NCBI RefSeq assembly: GCF_003946915.1 | Contig: NZ_RPOC01000004.1 | Coordinates: forward strand, 248,001 to 312,000 | Length of the DNA stretch: 64,000 nucleotides | Reading direction: 5' to 3' | Source of the DNA: Flavobacterium ustbae | GTDB lineage: Bacteria; Bacteroidota; Bacteroidia; Flavobacteriales; Flavobacteriaceae | Shown: piece after piece, positions 17,150 to 26,302 of the stretch | Layout of the letters: every line of letters starts with the position of its first letter | Numbering within the stretch: the stretch's first letter is position 1 | Translations under genes and position numbers: made by a program | The notes under the pieces: model-generated | What the model was told of the DNA's origin: nothing | Database searches by the model: none | What the model saw: the letters and a program-made list of their open reading frames with translations, nothing else

Positions 17150-18190
17150 CTATATACCTACAAACCTTCCCCACTCCTTAGCATTACCATACCATAGCTG
17201 TCCTTTTCTTACTTCAAGAGGACAATCTATATTATTACTATATAATGCTCCGGTTCCTAAACCTTGAGGCATATCTGAATTCAAAGTATAAGTCCATTGT
17301 GCAATAGCGTTTAACCCGATATTGCTTTCTAATGCCGAGGTGATCCACCAGCAAATATTATATTTTTCGGCTAAAGTGATCCATTCCTGAGTGCCTTTAA
17401 AACCGCCAACAAAACTTGGTTTTAAAATGATATATTGAGGTTTGATTTCTTGCAGTAATTTTTCTTTTTCTTCTAACGAAAATACACCAATAAGTTCTTC
17501 GTCCAGAGCAATTGGAAATGGTGTTTCTTTACATAATTCAGCCATTTCATTAATTTGACCTTTCTTGATAGGCTGTTCGATGCTATGAAGCTGAAATTGT
17601 TGTAATTGATTTAATTTATCTAAAGCTTCTGTCGAAGAAAAAGCACCATTGGCATCGACTCTAATTTCTATTTCTTCTGGGGAAAAATGGCTTCTTATAA
17701 ATTGTAATAATTCTAGTTCTTTAGCAAAATCAATGGCTCCAATTTTAAGTTTTATGCAGTTGAAACCATCTGCCAATTTCTCTTCGATTTGCTCCTTCAT
17801 AAACGCAGCTTCCCCCATCCAAACTAAGCCATTTATAGCAATAGAACTTAAATTTTTGGTAAAATCTGATGGAAATAAAAGATACGGATTTTCACTTTTA
17901 AGAGATAAAAAGGCCATTTCTATTCCGAATTGGATAGAAGGAAATTCTAATAAGGCATTCCAAAGTGCTTTTTCTCCTAAATGAATATTATCGCATGCCC
18001 ATTTTAGTTTCTCTTCATAATCTGGACGGTCGTCTGCGCTCAGTCCGCGTAATATTCCGCACTCGCCTATACCTTTTTTTCCATTTTCTTCCAGAATTAT
18101 AAACCATGTTTCTTTTTCGGTCATAATTCCTCTAGAAGTTCCTGAAGGACGTTTAAATTCTAGTAAATATTTTTGGTAAGATGCGGTCAT
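17150..18190 (-). CDS. menC: o-Succinylbenzoate synthase
   Basis: A 346-residue enolase-superfamily enzyme that dehydrates SHCHC to o-succinylbenzoate in menaquinone synthesis. The catalytic set is visible: KLKIG (K-x-K), VDANGAFS (metal Asp), IEQPI (metal Glu), ALDEEL (metal Asp/Glu), LKPSFVGG (second Lys). I use the ATG at 18190 rather than a TTG three codons upstream. It is the most downstream men gene of a minus-strand region that also holds menA, menB and menD. Confidence 0.93.
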   Translation of the reverse strand: MTASYQKYLLEFKRPSGTSRGIMTEKETWFIILEENGKKGIGECGILRGLSADDRPDYEEKLKWACDNIHLGEKALWNALLEFPSIQFGIEMAFLSLKSENPYLLFPSDFTKNLSSIAINGLVWMGEAAFMKEQIEEKLADGFNCIKLKIGAIDFAKELELLQFIRSHFSPEEIEIRVDANGAFSSTEALDKLNQLQQFQLHSIEQPIKKGQINEMAELCKETPFPIALDEELIGVFSLEEKEKLLQEIKPQYIILKPSFVGGFKGTQEWITLAEKYNICWWITSALESNIGLNAIAQWTYTLNSDMPQGLGTGALYSNNIDCPLEVRKGQLWYGNAKEWGRFVGI

Positions 18191-18196
18191 TTTTTT

Positions 18197-18236
18197 CAAA
18201 GGTGCTGAGAAACTAAGGTGCTAAGGTTCTGAGAAG
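18197..18236. repeat. AAGGTGCTGAGAAACTAAGG-type repeat
   Basis: Short tract of GGTGCTGAG/CTAAGG units between menC and the TPR protein gene. It belongs to the same simple family as 54058-54253. No promoter is evident in it. Confidence 0.5.
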
Positions 18237-18251
18237 TTTTTATTTGAAAGC

Positions 18252-19478
18252 TTAATTATACAATTTTAAGATTTTTTCAAAATCTTTGGAAGGTAAACCT
18301 GCTTTTTCAAATGCTTCAAAATCTAATTTTGTTTTAGCAACCCAACTTAAACTATCAGTTACATTTTGGGTTTGGTATTTTTTATAGATGGCTTTGGCTG
18401 CGCTATAATTGTCGCTAACTAAATATGTATGAGCCAGATTTAATTTAACCAATAATTCTGTATCATCCAATTTTTCTCCTTCCTGAAGCACTTTTAAAGC
18501 TTTTGCATATTGTTTCGTCAGAATGTAGCAATAGCCTAACGAACTGTAATCTAAAGCCGTTGCTTTTCCTTCGTTAACAATTGTATTTAGTTTTGGAATT
18601 GCTTCGTTGTATTTTTGCGCTTTGATTAAAGAAGCTGTTTGTGTTCTTAAATCGTTAAATACGTTTTTAGAAATATCAGCGTCTTTGTAACAGCTGTTTC
18701 CAAAATCTTTGTAGACTTTTGTTTTTTCTACAGCCAATAATTTTTGAAACTCATCATAACGATATTGTTTCATAATTTTATTTAAAATGCAAACACAGAA
18801 ATCATCAGAATTTGCCATTTTTTGCGCCATTGTAGAAGTTTTGCATAAGCTGATAATTTCGTTTTTATTATCCTGATTCCATCCTCTATTTAGTTTTGTG
18901 TCTACCCAAGGCACTACTTCCAAAACTACTTTCTGACTTAAAAGCCAATTTTTGCTTTCAAAACCAAACCAAATTGTACTGATGTTTTCTTTTAAACAAG
19001 ACGATTTATTGACAGACAAACGTTTGGCGTCTTTGCTTACAGGTTCTGCTTGAGAATAGCAAGCTTTGTCGATTTTACCGTCTGCAACATATTTTTTGGC
19101 ATTTTCATTAGAGGTAAAAATCGAATACGTACATTGATCATCACCAGAAATTTTTGACATCAAGAAAACAGCGCCGGCAGAACCTTGGCTAACTCCTGTT
19201 GGATCTGGAATTGCTTTTAATAATGAGACCAAGCTATTGGCCATTTCTTGATTTTTGTCTAAAAGTGTGATTCTATATATAATTTCTGTAGTTCCAACGG
19301 GTAAATCTTCTGTTGGTATAGAAATTCTATCGCGCGCAGGAACCATAATTTCTTTGGTTGTCGCTCGTTCTTTGTCCCAATAACCTTCTTTTTGAGCAAA
19401 AGCATTAAAGGAAAACGTTATAAGTAATAATAAAATTATTTTGAAAGTTACATTTCGTGATGATGCTTTAAGTGCCAC
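18252..19478 (-). CDS. Exported protein with TPR-like C-terminus
   Basis: A 408-residue protein with a signal peptide (IILLLLITFSFNAFAQ). A Cys-containing N-terminal domain has an unknown fold. The C-terminal 130 residues contain TPR-type helices (YNEAIPKLNTIVNEGKATAL, SLGYCYILTKQYAKALKVLQ, NLAHTYLVSDNYSAAKAIYK). The only in-frame start after an upstream stop is a GTG at 19478, so translation probably begins there. Mature protein is likely periplasmic. It sits inside the men region with no obvious link to menaquinone. Confidence 0.8.
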   Translation of the reverse strand: MALKASSRNVTFKIILLLLITFSFNAFAQKEGYWDKERATTKEIMVPARDRISIPTEDLPVGTTEIIYRITLLDKNQEMANSLVSLLKAIPDPTGVSQGSAGAVFLMSKISGDDQCTYSIFTSNENAKKYVADGKIDKACYSQAEPVSKDAKRLSVNKSSCLKENISTIWFGFESKNWLLSQKVVLEVVPWVDTKLNRGWNQDNKNEIISLCKTSTMAQKMANSDDFCVCILNKIMKQYRYDEFQKLLAVEKTKVYKDFGNSCYKDADISKNVFNDLRTQTASLIKAQKYNEAIPKLNTIVNEGKATALDYSSLGYCYILTKQYAKALKVLQEGEKLDDTELLVKLNLAHTYLVSDNYSAAKAIYKKYQTQNVTDSLSWVAKTKLDFEAFEKAGLPSKDFEKILKLYN

Positions 19479-19565
19479 GGATTATAGATTAAAATGATTT
19501 TTACTTTTAAAAACTCAAATTTAAATTAACATAGATTATGCCAAATAACTTTCTTATGAAAAACA

Positions 19566-19683
19566 GACCGTAGCCCCGATCGGAGCGATATCTCCCGATT
19601 TAGAAAAACAAGACCTTTTAGCCATAGTTTTTCTAAATCAGGAATATAGTTAACTCCTTCTTTCGACTTCGCTCAGGATGACA
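19566..19683. repeat. Intergenic element with conserved head and variable hairpin (copy 1)
   Basis: A head ACCGTAGCCCCGATCGGAGC leads to a 16-bp inverted repeat (19594-19609 and 19627-19642, one mismatch), then AATATAG and a tail ending TCGCTCAGGATGACAA. The head and the ATATAG after the hairpin resemble the element at 49731-49824, whereas the stem sequence is entirely different. Confidence 0.6.
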
Positions 19684-19684
19684 A

Positions 19685-20362
19685 TTATAGTTCAATAGAT
19701 TCTCCGATTGGTAAAAGCATTAAATCTTTTCCTTTATCAAAAAATTTACGAATAGATTCTTCGTGATTGATTTCTATATAACCGAAAGTATCAAAATGGT
19801 ATCCTAAAACTTTATCACATTCTACAAAATCTGAAGCAATAATAGCGTCTTCAACATCCATTGTAAAGTTGTTTCCGATAGGCAAAATTGCAAGATCTAG
19901 TTTTGTACGAAGCGGAATTAATTTCATATCATACGTCAACGCAGTATCTCCAGCGATGTAGATATTTTTGTGTTCGCCTTCGATAACAAAACCTCCAGGA
20001 TTTCCTCCATAAGAACCATCAGGAAAACTGCTTGAGTGAATGGCATTAACATATTTTACTTTTCCGAAATCAAATTTCCAGCTACCGCCATGGTTCATAG
20101 GATGCGAATTGAATCCTTTATTTGCGTAATAACTTGCTATTTCTGCATTAGAAACAATAACTGCATTGGTGTTTTTTGCAATTGTCTCAACGTCCAAAAC
20201 GTGATCTCCGTGTGCATGTGTTACTAAAATATAATCTGCTTTTAATGTGTTAATATCAATTGCAGCAGCTTGCGGATTTCCTGTGATAAAGGGATCCACA
20301 ATAATATTTTTTCCTCCTACTTGTATTCCTAAAGAAGCGTGTCCGTAGTATGTAATTTTCAT
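19685..20362 (-). CDS. UPF0173 metal-dependent hydrolase (metallo-beta-lactamase fold)
   Basis: A 225-residue protein with the metallo-beta-lactamase signature THAHGDHVLD, GHASLGIQVGGKNIIVDPFI at the start, an AGDTALTYDMKLI Asp block and a late GYHFDTF His. Length matches the UPF0173/YtkL group. Substrate unknown. It lies just downstream of menA in the same direction with 31 bases between them. Confidence 0.92.
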   Translation of the reverse strand: MKITYYGHASLGIQVGGKNIIVDPFITGNPQAAAIDINTLKADYILVTHAHGDHVLDVETIAKNTNAVIVSNAEIASYYANKGFNSHPMNHGGSWKFDFGKVKYVNAIHSSSFPDGSYGGNPGGFVIEGEHKNIYIAGDTALTYDMKLIPLRTKLDLAILPIGNNFTMDVEDAIIASDFVECDKVLGYHFDTFGYIEINHEESIRKFFDKGKDLMLLPIGESIEL

Positions 20363-20393
20363 GTTTGTTAAGTTTTAAGTTTAACGTTATTTT

Positions 20394-21356
20394 TTATCTC
20401 CCTCCTAAAAACAGGTTTACAATAATGTCTGAAATCAATGAAATCATGCATACTGTCAATAGTATAGAAAGCAAGAATGTGCTTAATGCCAGTTTTTTCA
20501 ATTCTGGATCTAATAATTTTGGATCTTGATTTTTGTAAACTGTGATTAAATGTTTTGTCAACGGAATATAAGCCAATAAAAACAAGTATTGGTCAAAGTT
20601 GTAATCACTTAAAATAGCAAATACAACTACAGAAACCATTGCAGTAATAATAAGGAAGAAGTGATAATTTTTAGCCTTTTGAGCTCCAATCTGTACTACA
20701 ATCGTGTTTTTTCCAGATTTTTTATCCGATTCCTGATCGCGCATATTGTTCAGGTTTAAAACCCCAACACTCAATAATCCGATGGCAACAGCCGGAAGAA
20801 TTAAAAGCGGATCTACTTCTTTTGCATATAAAAAGTTTACTCCTAACGTACTCACTAATCCGAAGAAAATGAAAACGAATAAATCTCCAAATCCTCTATA
20901 TCCGTATGCAGAATTGCCTACTGTGTAACGAATTGCAGAAATAATAGCCGCGATTCCTAACAATAGAAAAAAGATAGAATACCCAAAATTGTCTTTTCCG
21001 AAAGCAAAATATATTAATGTCATTGCAGACAATAATGTCAATAACGAGGTGATAATAATGGCTTTTTTCATCGCCTGCGGTGTAATAACACCACTTTGAA
21101 TAGCACGTTGTGGCCCTACTCGATCTGTATTGTCTGTACCTTTAACTCCATCGCCATAATCGTTAGCAAAATTGGATAAAACCTGTAATCCTAATGTTGT
21201 CAATAAGGCAAAACCAAAAACTTTCCAACTAAAGACTTCTGTTGGAGTATTGATAGTTTCTGTAGGATTAGACAAAGCATAAATACTTCCAACTATAATT
21301 CCGGAAACTGATAAAGGTAAGGTGCGCAGTCTAGCGGCTTCAATCCAATGTTTCAT
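20394..21356 (-). CDS. menA: 1,4-Dihydroxy-2-naphthoate polyprenyltransferase
   Basis: A 320-residue integral membrane prenyltransferase of the UbiA superfamily that attaches the polyprenyl chain to DHNA. The first Asp-rich motif is NFANDYGDGVKGTDN, followed by RVGPQRAIQSG, and a second acidic motif NNMRDQESDKKSGKNT. About eight or nine hydrophobic segments are visible. The start MKHWIEAARLRTLPLS is typical for MenA. Confidence 0.95.
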   Translation of the reverse strand: MKHWIEAARLRTLPLSVSGIIVGSIYALSNPTETINTPTEVFSWKVFGFALLTTLGLQVLSNFANDYGDGVKGTDNTDRVGPQRAIQSGVITPQAMKKAIIITSLLTLLSAMTLIYFAFGKDNFGYSIFFLLLGIAAIISAIRYTVGNSAYGYRGFGDLFVFIFFGLVSTLGVNFLYAKEVDPLLILPAVAIGLLSVGVLNLNNMRDQESDKKSGKNTIVVQIGAQKAKNYHFFLIITAMVSVVVFAILSDYNFDQYLFLLAYIPLTKHLITVYKNQDPKLLDPELKKLALSTFLLSILLTVCMISLISDIIVNLFLGGR

Positions 21357-21373
21357 TCTTATTTTTTAGTTTA

Positions 21374-21440
21374 TATAGTTTAAAGTTTCATGTTTCAAGT
21401 TTTTTCACAGTGTAACATGAAACTTGAAACTTGGAACAAT
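21374..21440. repeat. Inverted GTTTCATGTTTCAAG repeat
   Basis: TTTCATGTTTCAAGTTT is followed, across a short loop (CACAGTGTA), by ACATGAAACTTGAAAC. It lies between menB and menA and could form a stem of about 16 bp in the menB-menA transcript. Related units occur at 55004-55033. Confidence 0.65.
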
Positions 21441-21449
21441 TTTATTAAA

Positions 21450-22283
21450 TTAAGGTAACCACTTATTTTCGCCGAAGTTTGGTTTTCTTTTTTCTAAGAA
21501 AGCGTTTCTTCCTTCTTTTGCTTCTTCGGTCATGTAAGCCAAACGAGTTGCTTCTCCTGCAAAAACTTGCTGTCCAACCATTCCGTCGTCTGTTAGATTC
21601 ATGGCAAATTTCAGCATTTTTATAGAGGTTGGCGATTTCTGAAGAATTTCTTGTGCCCACTTGTAAGCAGTCGCTTCTAATTCGTCGTGAGGGATTACAG
21701 CATTTACCATTCCCATTTCAAAAGCTTCTTGTGCAGAATAATTTCTACCTAAAAAGAAGATTTCACGAGCTTTTTTCTGTCCCACCATTTTAGCCAAATA
21801 TGCCGATCCGTAACCACCGTCAAAACTTGTTACGTCTGCATCTGTCTGTTTAAAAATAGCGTGTTCTTTACTAGCAAGTGTCATGTCGCAAACTACGTGC
21901 AAACTATGTCCGCCACCTACAGCCCATCCAGGAACAACTGCAATAACTACTTTTGGCATAAAACGAATTAAACGCTGCACTTCTAAAATATTTAAACGGT
22001 GCTGACCGTCTTCTCCAACATATCCTTGATGTCCGCGTGCATTTTGATCTCCACCACTGCAGAAAGAATAAACTCCGTCTTTTGTAGAAGGCCCTTCAGC
22101 AGAAAGCAGAACAACTCCAATTGAAGTGTCTTCTTGTGCATCGTAAAAAGCTTGGTATAATTCTGAAGTAGTTTTAGGACGGAATGCATTTCTAACATTT
22201 GGTCTATTAAAAGCTATTCTCGCTACTCCATTGCATTTTTTATAAGTTATATCTTCAAATTCTCTGGCTGTAATCCAATCCAT
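21450..22283 (-). CDS. menB: 1,4-Dihydroxy-2-naphthoyl-CoA synthase
   Basis: A 277-residue crotonase-family enzyme that closes the naphthoate ring from OSB-CoA. Signature blocks are FCSGGDQNARGHQGYVGEDG (oxyanion loop), VPGWAVGGGHSLHVVCDMT, FKQTDADVTSFDGGYGSAYL and FLGRNYSAQEAFEMGMVN. Length is the family norm. It is upstream of menA in the same orientation. Confidence 0.96.
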   Translation of the reverse strand: MDWITAREFEDITYKKCNGVARIAFNRPNVRNAFRPKTTSELYQAFYDAQEDTSIGVVLLSAEGPSTKDGVYSFCSGGDQNARGHQGYVGEDGQHRLNILEVQRLIRFMPKVVIAVVPGWAVGGGHSLHVVCDMTLASKEHAIFKQTDADVTSFDGGYGSAYLAKMVGQKKAREIFFLGRNYSAQEAFEMGMVNAVIPHDELEATAYKWAQEILQKSPTSIKMLKFAMNLTDDGMVGQQVFAGEATRLAYMTEEAKEGRNAFLEKRKPNFGENKWLP

Positions 22284-22535
22284 TTTGATTTTTTGTTTAA
22301 AATAATTATACGGTAAAAATAAAGCATTTTTACTACTTTACCTACTTAATCACTCTTAAGTCTTTACTAATTTGGCTTGCAATGTTAACAATTGGTCTTT
22401 ACTTACAAAAAATAACATTTTTTAACATTAGTTTAGAAAAATAATAATTAATTTTACACCCTAGAAATCAATGAGATACAAAACATTTTAAAGATTTCGG
22501 ATTGATTTTCTTTCACTGATTTATTAACCTAAAAA

Positions 22536-22658
22536 ATGATTTTTTTGAGAAAATTTAAAAAATTTGTCGCTCATTTTTTTAGGGTTTTAAGTAACAAACC
22601 TCAATTAAAAGAGCAAATGATTTATGTGTTTGTCGAATCTTCAAAAAGAAAAAAGTAA
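22536..22658 (+). CDS. Candidate 40-residue basic peptide
   Basis: ATG at 22536 to TAA at 22656-22658 encodes MIFLRKFKKFVAHFFRVLSN and 20 more residues ending in SSKRKK. It is highly basic with an amphipathic start. A plus-strand terminator lies 285 bases downstream. No homologue is recognised, and the frame may be fortuitous in this AT-rich gap. Confidence 0.25.
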   Translation: MIFLRKFKKFVAHFFRVLSNKPQLKEQMIYVFVESSKRKK

Positions 22659-22942
22659 CACCTAAGGTTAAATGTTAGAATTGTTATATAATTAGTATAG
22701 GAATGATAACGAAAAAGAAAAAAGCACTAATTCACACTTTCTAAAAGTTATTTTATAAACCAATGGATCAGCCGTGAAATTATTTTTTTGTTATTAAGAT
22801 AGGTGCATCAAATCATTTAAAAGACATACCATTAATGGGATGATTTCTAAAATTCGTAAAGTTATTGTTCTGAGATGGATTCGAATTATTTTATTTCTGT
22901 TTTTTTTTAATTACAATTTTTTTTAAAACTGAATAAAAAGCG

Positions 22943-22970
22943 AAAGGCTGCTCGTAATGGGCAGCCTTTT
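22943..22970. terminator. Strong hairpin with T-run
   Basis: Perfect 9-bp stem AAAGGCTGC / GCAGCCTTT with a 9-base loop, followed by TTTT on the plus strand. It may end an unannotated plus-strand transcript from the gap, or the cvfB transcript on the minus strand. Confidence 0.65.
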
Positions 22971-23004
22971 GTGTTACAATGATTTTGCTGAAGCAAAATA
23001 AATT

Positions 23005-23062
23005 TCAAATTTTAAAATTCCAATTGTTACTTTTCAAATTGGAATTTGGAATTTTTATTATT
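23005..23062. repeat. Inverted AAATTCCAATT repeat
   Basis: TTTTAAAATTCCAATTG and CAAATTGGAATTTGGAATTT face each other just after the cvfB stop. The same unit occurs near 171-205, 51217-51271 and 52400-52460. Confidence 0.6.
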
Positions 23063-23068
23063 GGAATT

Positions 23069-23923
23069 TTACTCCTTTACTAGATAAATCCCGTCATCTT
23101 TTATTTCAATCAGTTTTTCTTTGTATAAAGAACCAATCGCTTTTTTGAATGACTTTTTACTCATTTTCAAAACGGTTTTAATGTCTTCAGGATGCGAATC
23201 ATCGTTTAAACGAAGGAAACCTCTGCTAGCTCGTAATTCGCTTAATATTTTTTCAGCATTTGGTTCAATGCTCTCAAAACCTTGAGCTTGAAGTGCTACA
23301 TCAATTTTGTTATCGGGACGAATATTTTTGATGTAACCGCGCATTCTGTCGCCAGTTCTTATCGCATCATCATAAACTTCATCTTTGTATAAAAGCCCTT
23401 TGTGCTGCTCGTTTATAATAACATTAATTCCCATATCGGTAATATGAGAAACAATTAAATCCACTTCTTCTCCTTTTTCAACCGTCAAATTATCATTACT
23501 CAAAAATTGGTTGGTTTTGCTCGACGCTACCAAACGATTGGTTTGTTTGTCTAAGTACAAATAAACCAAATAACGTTTTCCTTTTTCCATTGGGCGAGCT
23601 TGCTCTTTGAACGGAACAAGGATATCTTTCTCCATTCCCCAATCCATGAAAGCACCAACATTATTAATGTAATTTACTCTCAAAAGAGCAAATTCGTTCA
23701 ATAAAATATAAGGAACCAATGTAGTTGCAACAGGTCGCTGTTCGTGATCTAAGTAAACAAAAACGATTAATTCTTCGCCAATTTCAAATACTTTTGGTAC
23801 ATATTTATTGGGCAATAAAACATCGTGAATTCCATCTGGATCATTGTCAGGATCTCCCAAAAATAAACCAACTTTGGTATCACGTAATATAGTTAGAGTA
23901 TTGTATTTTCCTATTTCTAGCAT
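23069..23923 (-). CDS. cvfB: CvfB-family S1-domain RNA-binding protein
   Basis: A 284-residue protein matching the CvfB/YitL layout: two or three S1-like beta-barrel modules (GLFLGDPDNDPDGIHDVLLP; FALLRVNYINNVGAFMDWG; GEEVDLIVSHITDMGINVII) followed by a winged-helix end (LKMSKKSFKKAIGSLYKEKL, IEIKDDGIYL). CvfB is a virulence-related RNA-binding protein in Firmicutes, and the role in Bacteroidota is unknown. It starts 146 bases from the preceding gene's stop. Confidence 0.88.
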   Translation of the reverse strand: MLEIGKYNTLTILRDTKVGLFLGDPDNDPDGIHDVLLPNKYVPKVFEIGEELIVFVYLDHEQRPVATTLVPYILLNEFALLRVNYINNVGAFMDWGMEKDILVPFKEQARPMEKGKRYLVYLYLDKQTNRLVASSKTNQFLSNDNLTVEKGEEVDLIVSHITDMGINVIINEQHKGLLYKDEVYDDAIRTGDRMRGYIKNIRPDNKIDVALQAQGFESIEPNAEKILSELRASRGFLRLNDDSHPEDIKTVLKMSKKSFKKAIGSLYKEKLIEIKDDGIYLVKE

Positions 23924-24037
23924 TTTAATAAGTTTCTAAGCAGCATAACTGCTAAGTTTCTGAGGTGCAAAGGTACGAAGTTTGGATTGGCACAAAGAAT
24001 TAATTTTAACAAAACTCCATTTATTCTTATAAATTAG

Positions 24038-24074
24038 AAAATCCCTTTATGTATATGTGTCATAAAGGGATTTT
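24038..24074 (-). terminator. Terminator of the DUF2853 gene
   Basis: Perfect 14-bp stem AAAATCCCTTTATG / CATAAAGGGATTTT with a 9-base loop, ending in a U-run on the minus strand. It lies 16 bases after the DUF2853 stop. Confidence 0.8.
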
Positions 24075-24089
24075 GAATGCTACATTTTA

Positions 24090-24431
24090 TTATTTAAAAA
24101 CACTTTCTTTTTTAAAGTGTACCGTAAGTAAATAATATACTACTGCTCTATATTTGTGTTTGTTAGATTTTCCATATTTTTCCATTACGGCATCAATTCC
24201 TTTGTCTAAATCTGGATTATCTTTTAAACCTAATTTCTTGATTAAGAAGTTATTTTTTACGGTTTTTAATTCTGATGCTTGCGAAGAAGCTACTGTAGAG
24301 GCATCATCATTATAAATTGATGGGCCGCAAGCGATTGTAACTTTTGTCAATAAATCGGCATCGGCTGTAATTCCGCATTTCTCTTTTAAATCTGCTGTGT
24401 ACTTTTTAATTAAATCTTCTCTTTTGCTCAT
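24090..24431 (-). CDS. DUF2853 family protein
   Basis: A 113-residue all-helical protein of the DUF2853 family, recognised from the KKYTADLKEKCG start, the SQASELKTVKNNFLIKKLGL middle and the HKYRAVVYYLLTVHF end. The fold is known structurally, but no function has been assigned. It has its own promoter (24462-24492) and terminator, so it is monocistronic. Confidence 0.88.
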   Translation of the reverse strand: MSKREDLIKKYTADLKEKCGITADADLLTKVTIACGPSIYNDDASTVASSQASELKTVKNNFLIKKLGLKDNPDLDKGIDAVMEKYGKSNKHKYRAVVYYLLTVHFKKESVFK

Positions 24432-24461
24432 AACTATAAATTAATTGGTGAATATTATCAT

Positions 24462-24492
24462 CAAATTTATAGCTAAACAAAGCACAAAACAA
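24462..24492 (-). promoter_or_regulatory. Promoter of the DUF2853 gene
   Basis: On the minus strand TTG (24492-24490), a 20-base spacer and TAAATTTG (24469-24462) match the Bacteroidota consensus. The 5' leader would be about 25 bases. Confidence 0.6.
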
Positions 24493-24520
24493 TAATTTTA
24501 ACAAAAAATTTCTTTCATTT

Positions 24521-26182
24521 CTATAATAAATATTTAAAATACTGTTTTAGAATAATATCATTCTCCAATGTTGGCGTAAAAACTTCTAAAATGGATGGAG
24601 CATCATTAGATTTATATAAAGACTGTATTCCATTTTCTAAAGATTGCAAATCTTGAACTGCGAAATAATTTAATCCATACATTTTTGCTAAATGTTCGGC
24701 TGTGAGTTTATGAGACGTTTCAAAATAGGTATTGAAAACTGGTTTTTCTTCATGTCCAGGAAGAATTCTAAAGATTCCACCGCCTCCATTATTAACTAAA
24801 ACAATTTTGAAATTTTTAGGAATATACGAATTCCATAAAGCGTTGCTGTCGTATAAAAAACTTATATCACCAGTAACAAAAACGGATTGTTTATCATTTC
24901 CTACCGCTGCTCCAACTGCTGTAGAAGTGCTTCCGTCGATTCCGCTTGTTCCTCGATTACAGAAAACCTCAATAGAAGCATCAATATCAACTAACTGTGC
25001 ATAACGAATGGCCGAACTATTACTAATTTGCAACATGCTGTTTTTAGGCAAAGATTCAATTACTTTTTCAAAAACCTTAAAGTCAGAAAATTCAATTTTG
25101 CTTAAATATTGCTTTCTTCTTTCGAGCCTTGTTTTGTAAACTGCATCGATGTTTTTAAAATAATTGCTTTTTACAAAAGATGTTTGCGAAATCAGATCTT
25201 TAAAAAAATCATTCGGTTGCATTTCAAAGTGTTTTGTCAATGCATCAAACGTATCGTAAGCACGTAAAGTGTCAATATGCCAATGATGTTTTGGTTTATA
25301 TTTTCTTAAAAATCCTTTAATCCTTTTTGAAACAACCATTCCTCCAAAAGTTACTAAGACTTCTGGATTAAATTGCTTGAAATCAAAATCATCAAATGGA
25401 GTTATTAAAGTATCAATTGAATTAATAAAACTCTCGTGATGAAGATTTGAAGTCGTTTCTGTAAGCACAACAACTGATGGATCTGAGGCTAAATTTTCAA
25501 TAATTTCTTGATCAATACTATTGGCTTCATTAACCCCAACCAAAACTAATTTTCGCTTTGCTGTATTCCAAATAGAAACAAATTCTTCGCTATTTTCTAT
25601 GTTTTTTGATAAATTTTCAGGCTGTAAAACTGTCATTTTTGGTTGTACAGAAAGTTCTTCTGTAGTTTCATATAAAGGCTCTTCAAAAGGAGCGTTAATA
25701 TGAACTGGACCTTTTTTAAGAATAGCCGTTTCAATAGCCAAATTGATTTTTAAGTCGTTTTCTTCTGATGTCTCTTCGGTTAAATTGGCATTAAAAACGG
25801 AGTGATTAGAAAAAACATTTTCTTGACGAATGGTTTGTCCGTCACCGATATCAATTTTGCTCTGCGGACGATCGGCAGAAATCACAATCAATGGAATTTG
25901 GCTGTAGAATGCTTCTGCCACAGCGGGATAATAATTTAATAAAGCCGATCCTGATGTACAAACAATTGCGGTTGGCTGTTTGGTTTGCTGTGCAATTCCC
26001 AAGGCAAAAAAAGCGGCACAACGCTCGTCTGCTATACTGTAACAAGTAAAATTTGGATTTTGCGCAAATCCGATCGTTAACGGTGCGTTTCTAGATCCTG
26101 GAGAAATTATAATATTTACGATGCCTTTGGCAGATAAAATTTCGATAATGCTTTGTGCAAGCGCTATTTTGGGGTAAATCAT
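24521..26182 (-). CDS. menD: MenD (SEPHCHC synthase)
   Basis: A 553-residue thiamine-diphosphate enzyme joining isochorismate and 2-oxoglutarate in menaquinone synthesis. The start IISPGSRNAPLTIGF with the ADERCAAFFALG Glu-containing segment and CTSGSALLNYYPAVAEA is typical of MenD. The ThDP/Mg site appears as VTGDISFLYDSNALWN and NNGGGGIFRILPG. Full length. It is transcribed toward DUF2853, cvfB and the other men genes but separated from them by terminators. Confidence 0.96.
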   Translation of the reverse strand: MIYPKIALAQSIIEILSAKGIVNIIISPGSRNAPLTIGFAQNPNFTCYSIADERCAAFFALGIAQQTKQPTAIVCTSGSALLNYYPAVAEAFYSQIPLIVISADRPQSKIDIGDGQTIRQENVFSNHSVFNANLTEETSEENDLKINLAIETAILKKGPVHINAPFEEPLYETTEELSVQPKMTVLQPENLSKNIENSEEFVSIWNTAKRKLVLVGVNEANSIDQEIIENLASDPSVVVLTETTSNLHHESFINSIDTLITPFDDFDFKQFNPEVLVTFGGMVVSKRIKGFLRKYKPKHHWHIDTLRAYDTFDALTKHFEMQPNDFFKDLISQTSFVKSNYFKNIDAVYKTRLERRKQYLSKIEFSDFKVFEKVIESLPKNSMLQISNSSAIRYAQLVDIDASIEVFCNRGTSGIDGSTSTAVGAAVGNDKQSVFVTGDISFLYDSNALWNSYIPKNFKIVLVNNGGGGIFRILPGHEEKPVFNTYFETSHKLTAEHLAKMYGLNYFAVQDLQSLENGIQSLYKSNDAPSILEVFTPTLENDIILKQYFKYLL

Positions 26183-26302
26183 TACGGTCGTGTATTACTT
26201 TTTTTTAAAGAAAATCTTCTAATTGATCTTGCTTTATCTTGCTTACAAAGTTACAAAGTTCGCATTTGATTTATAGTATAATTAGGAATATATTAAGGCT
26301 GT

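Larger units (their letters stand above)
22284..23068. other. 785-base gap between menB and cvfB
   Basis: Very AT-rich. It contains a 40-codon open frame (22536-22658), a clear hairpin with T-run at 22943-22970 and an inverted AAATTCCAATT repeat at 23005-23062. The remainder shows no coding frame or recognised RNA that I can support. Confidence 0.5.

Noticed and set aside
17058..17267. Small frames in the CCTTTGT repeat tract
   Set aside because: Open frames arise from low-complexity repeats between convergent genes and overlap the menC end.
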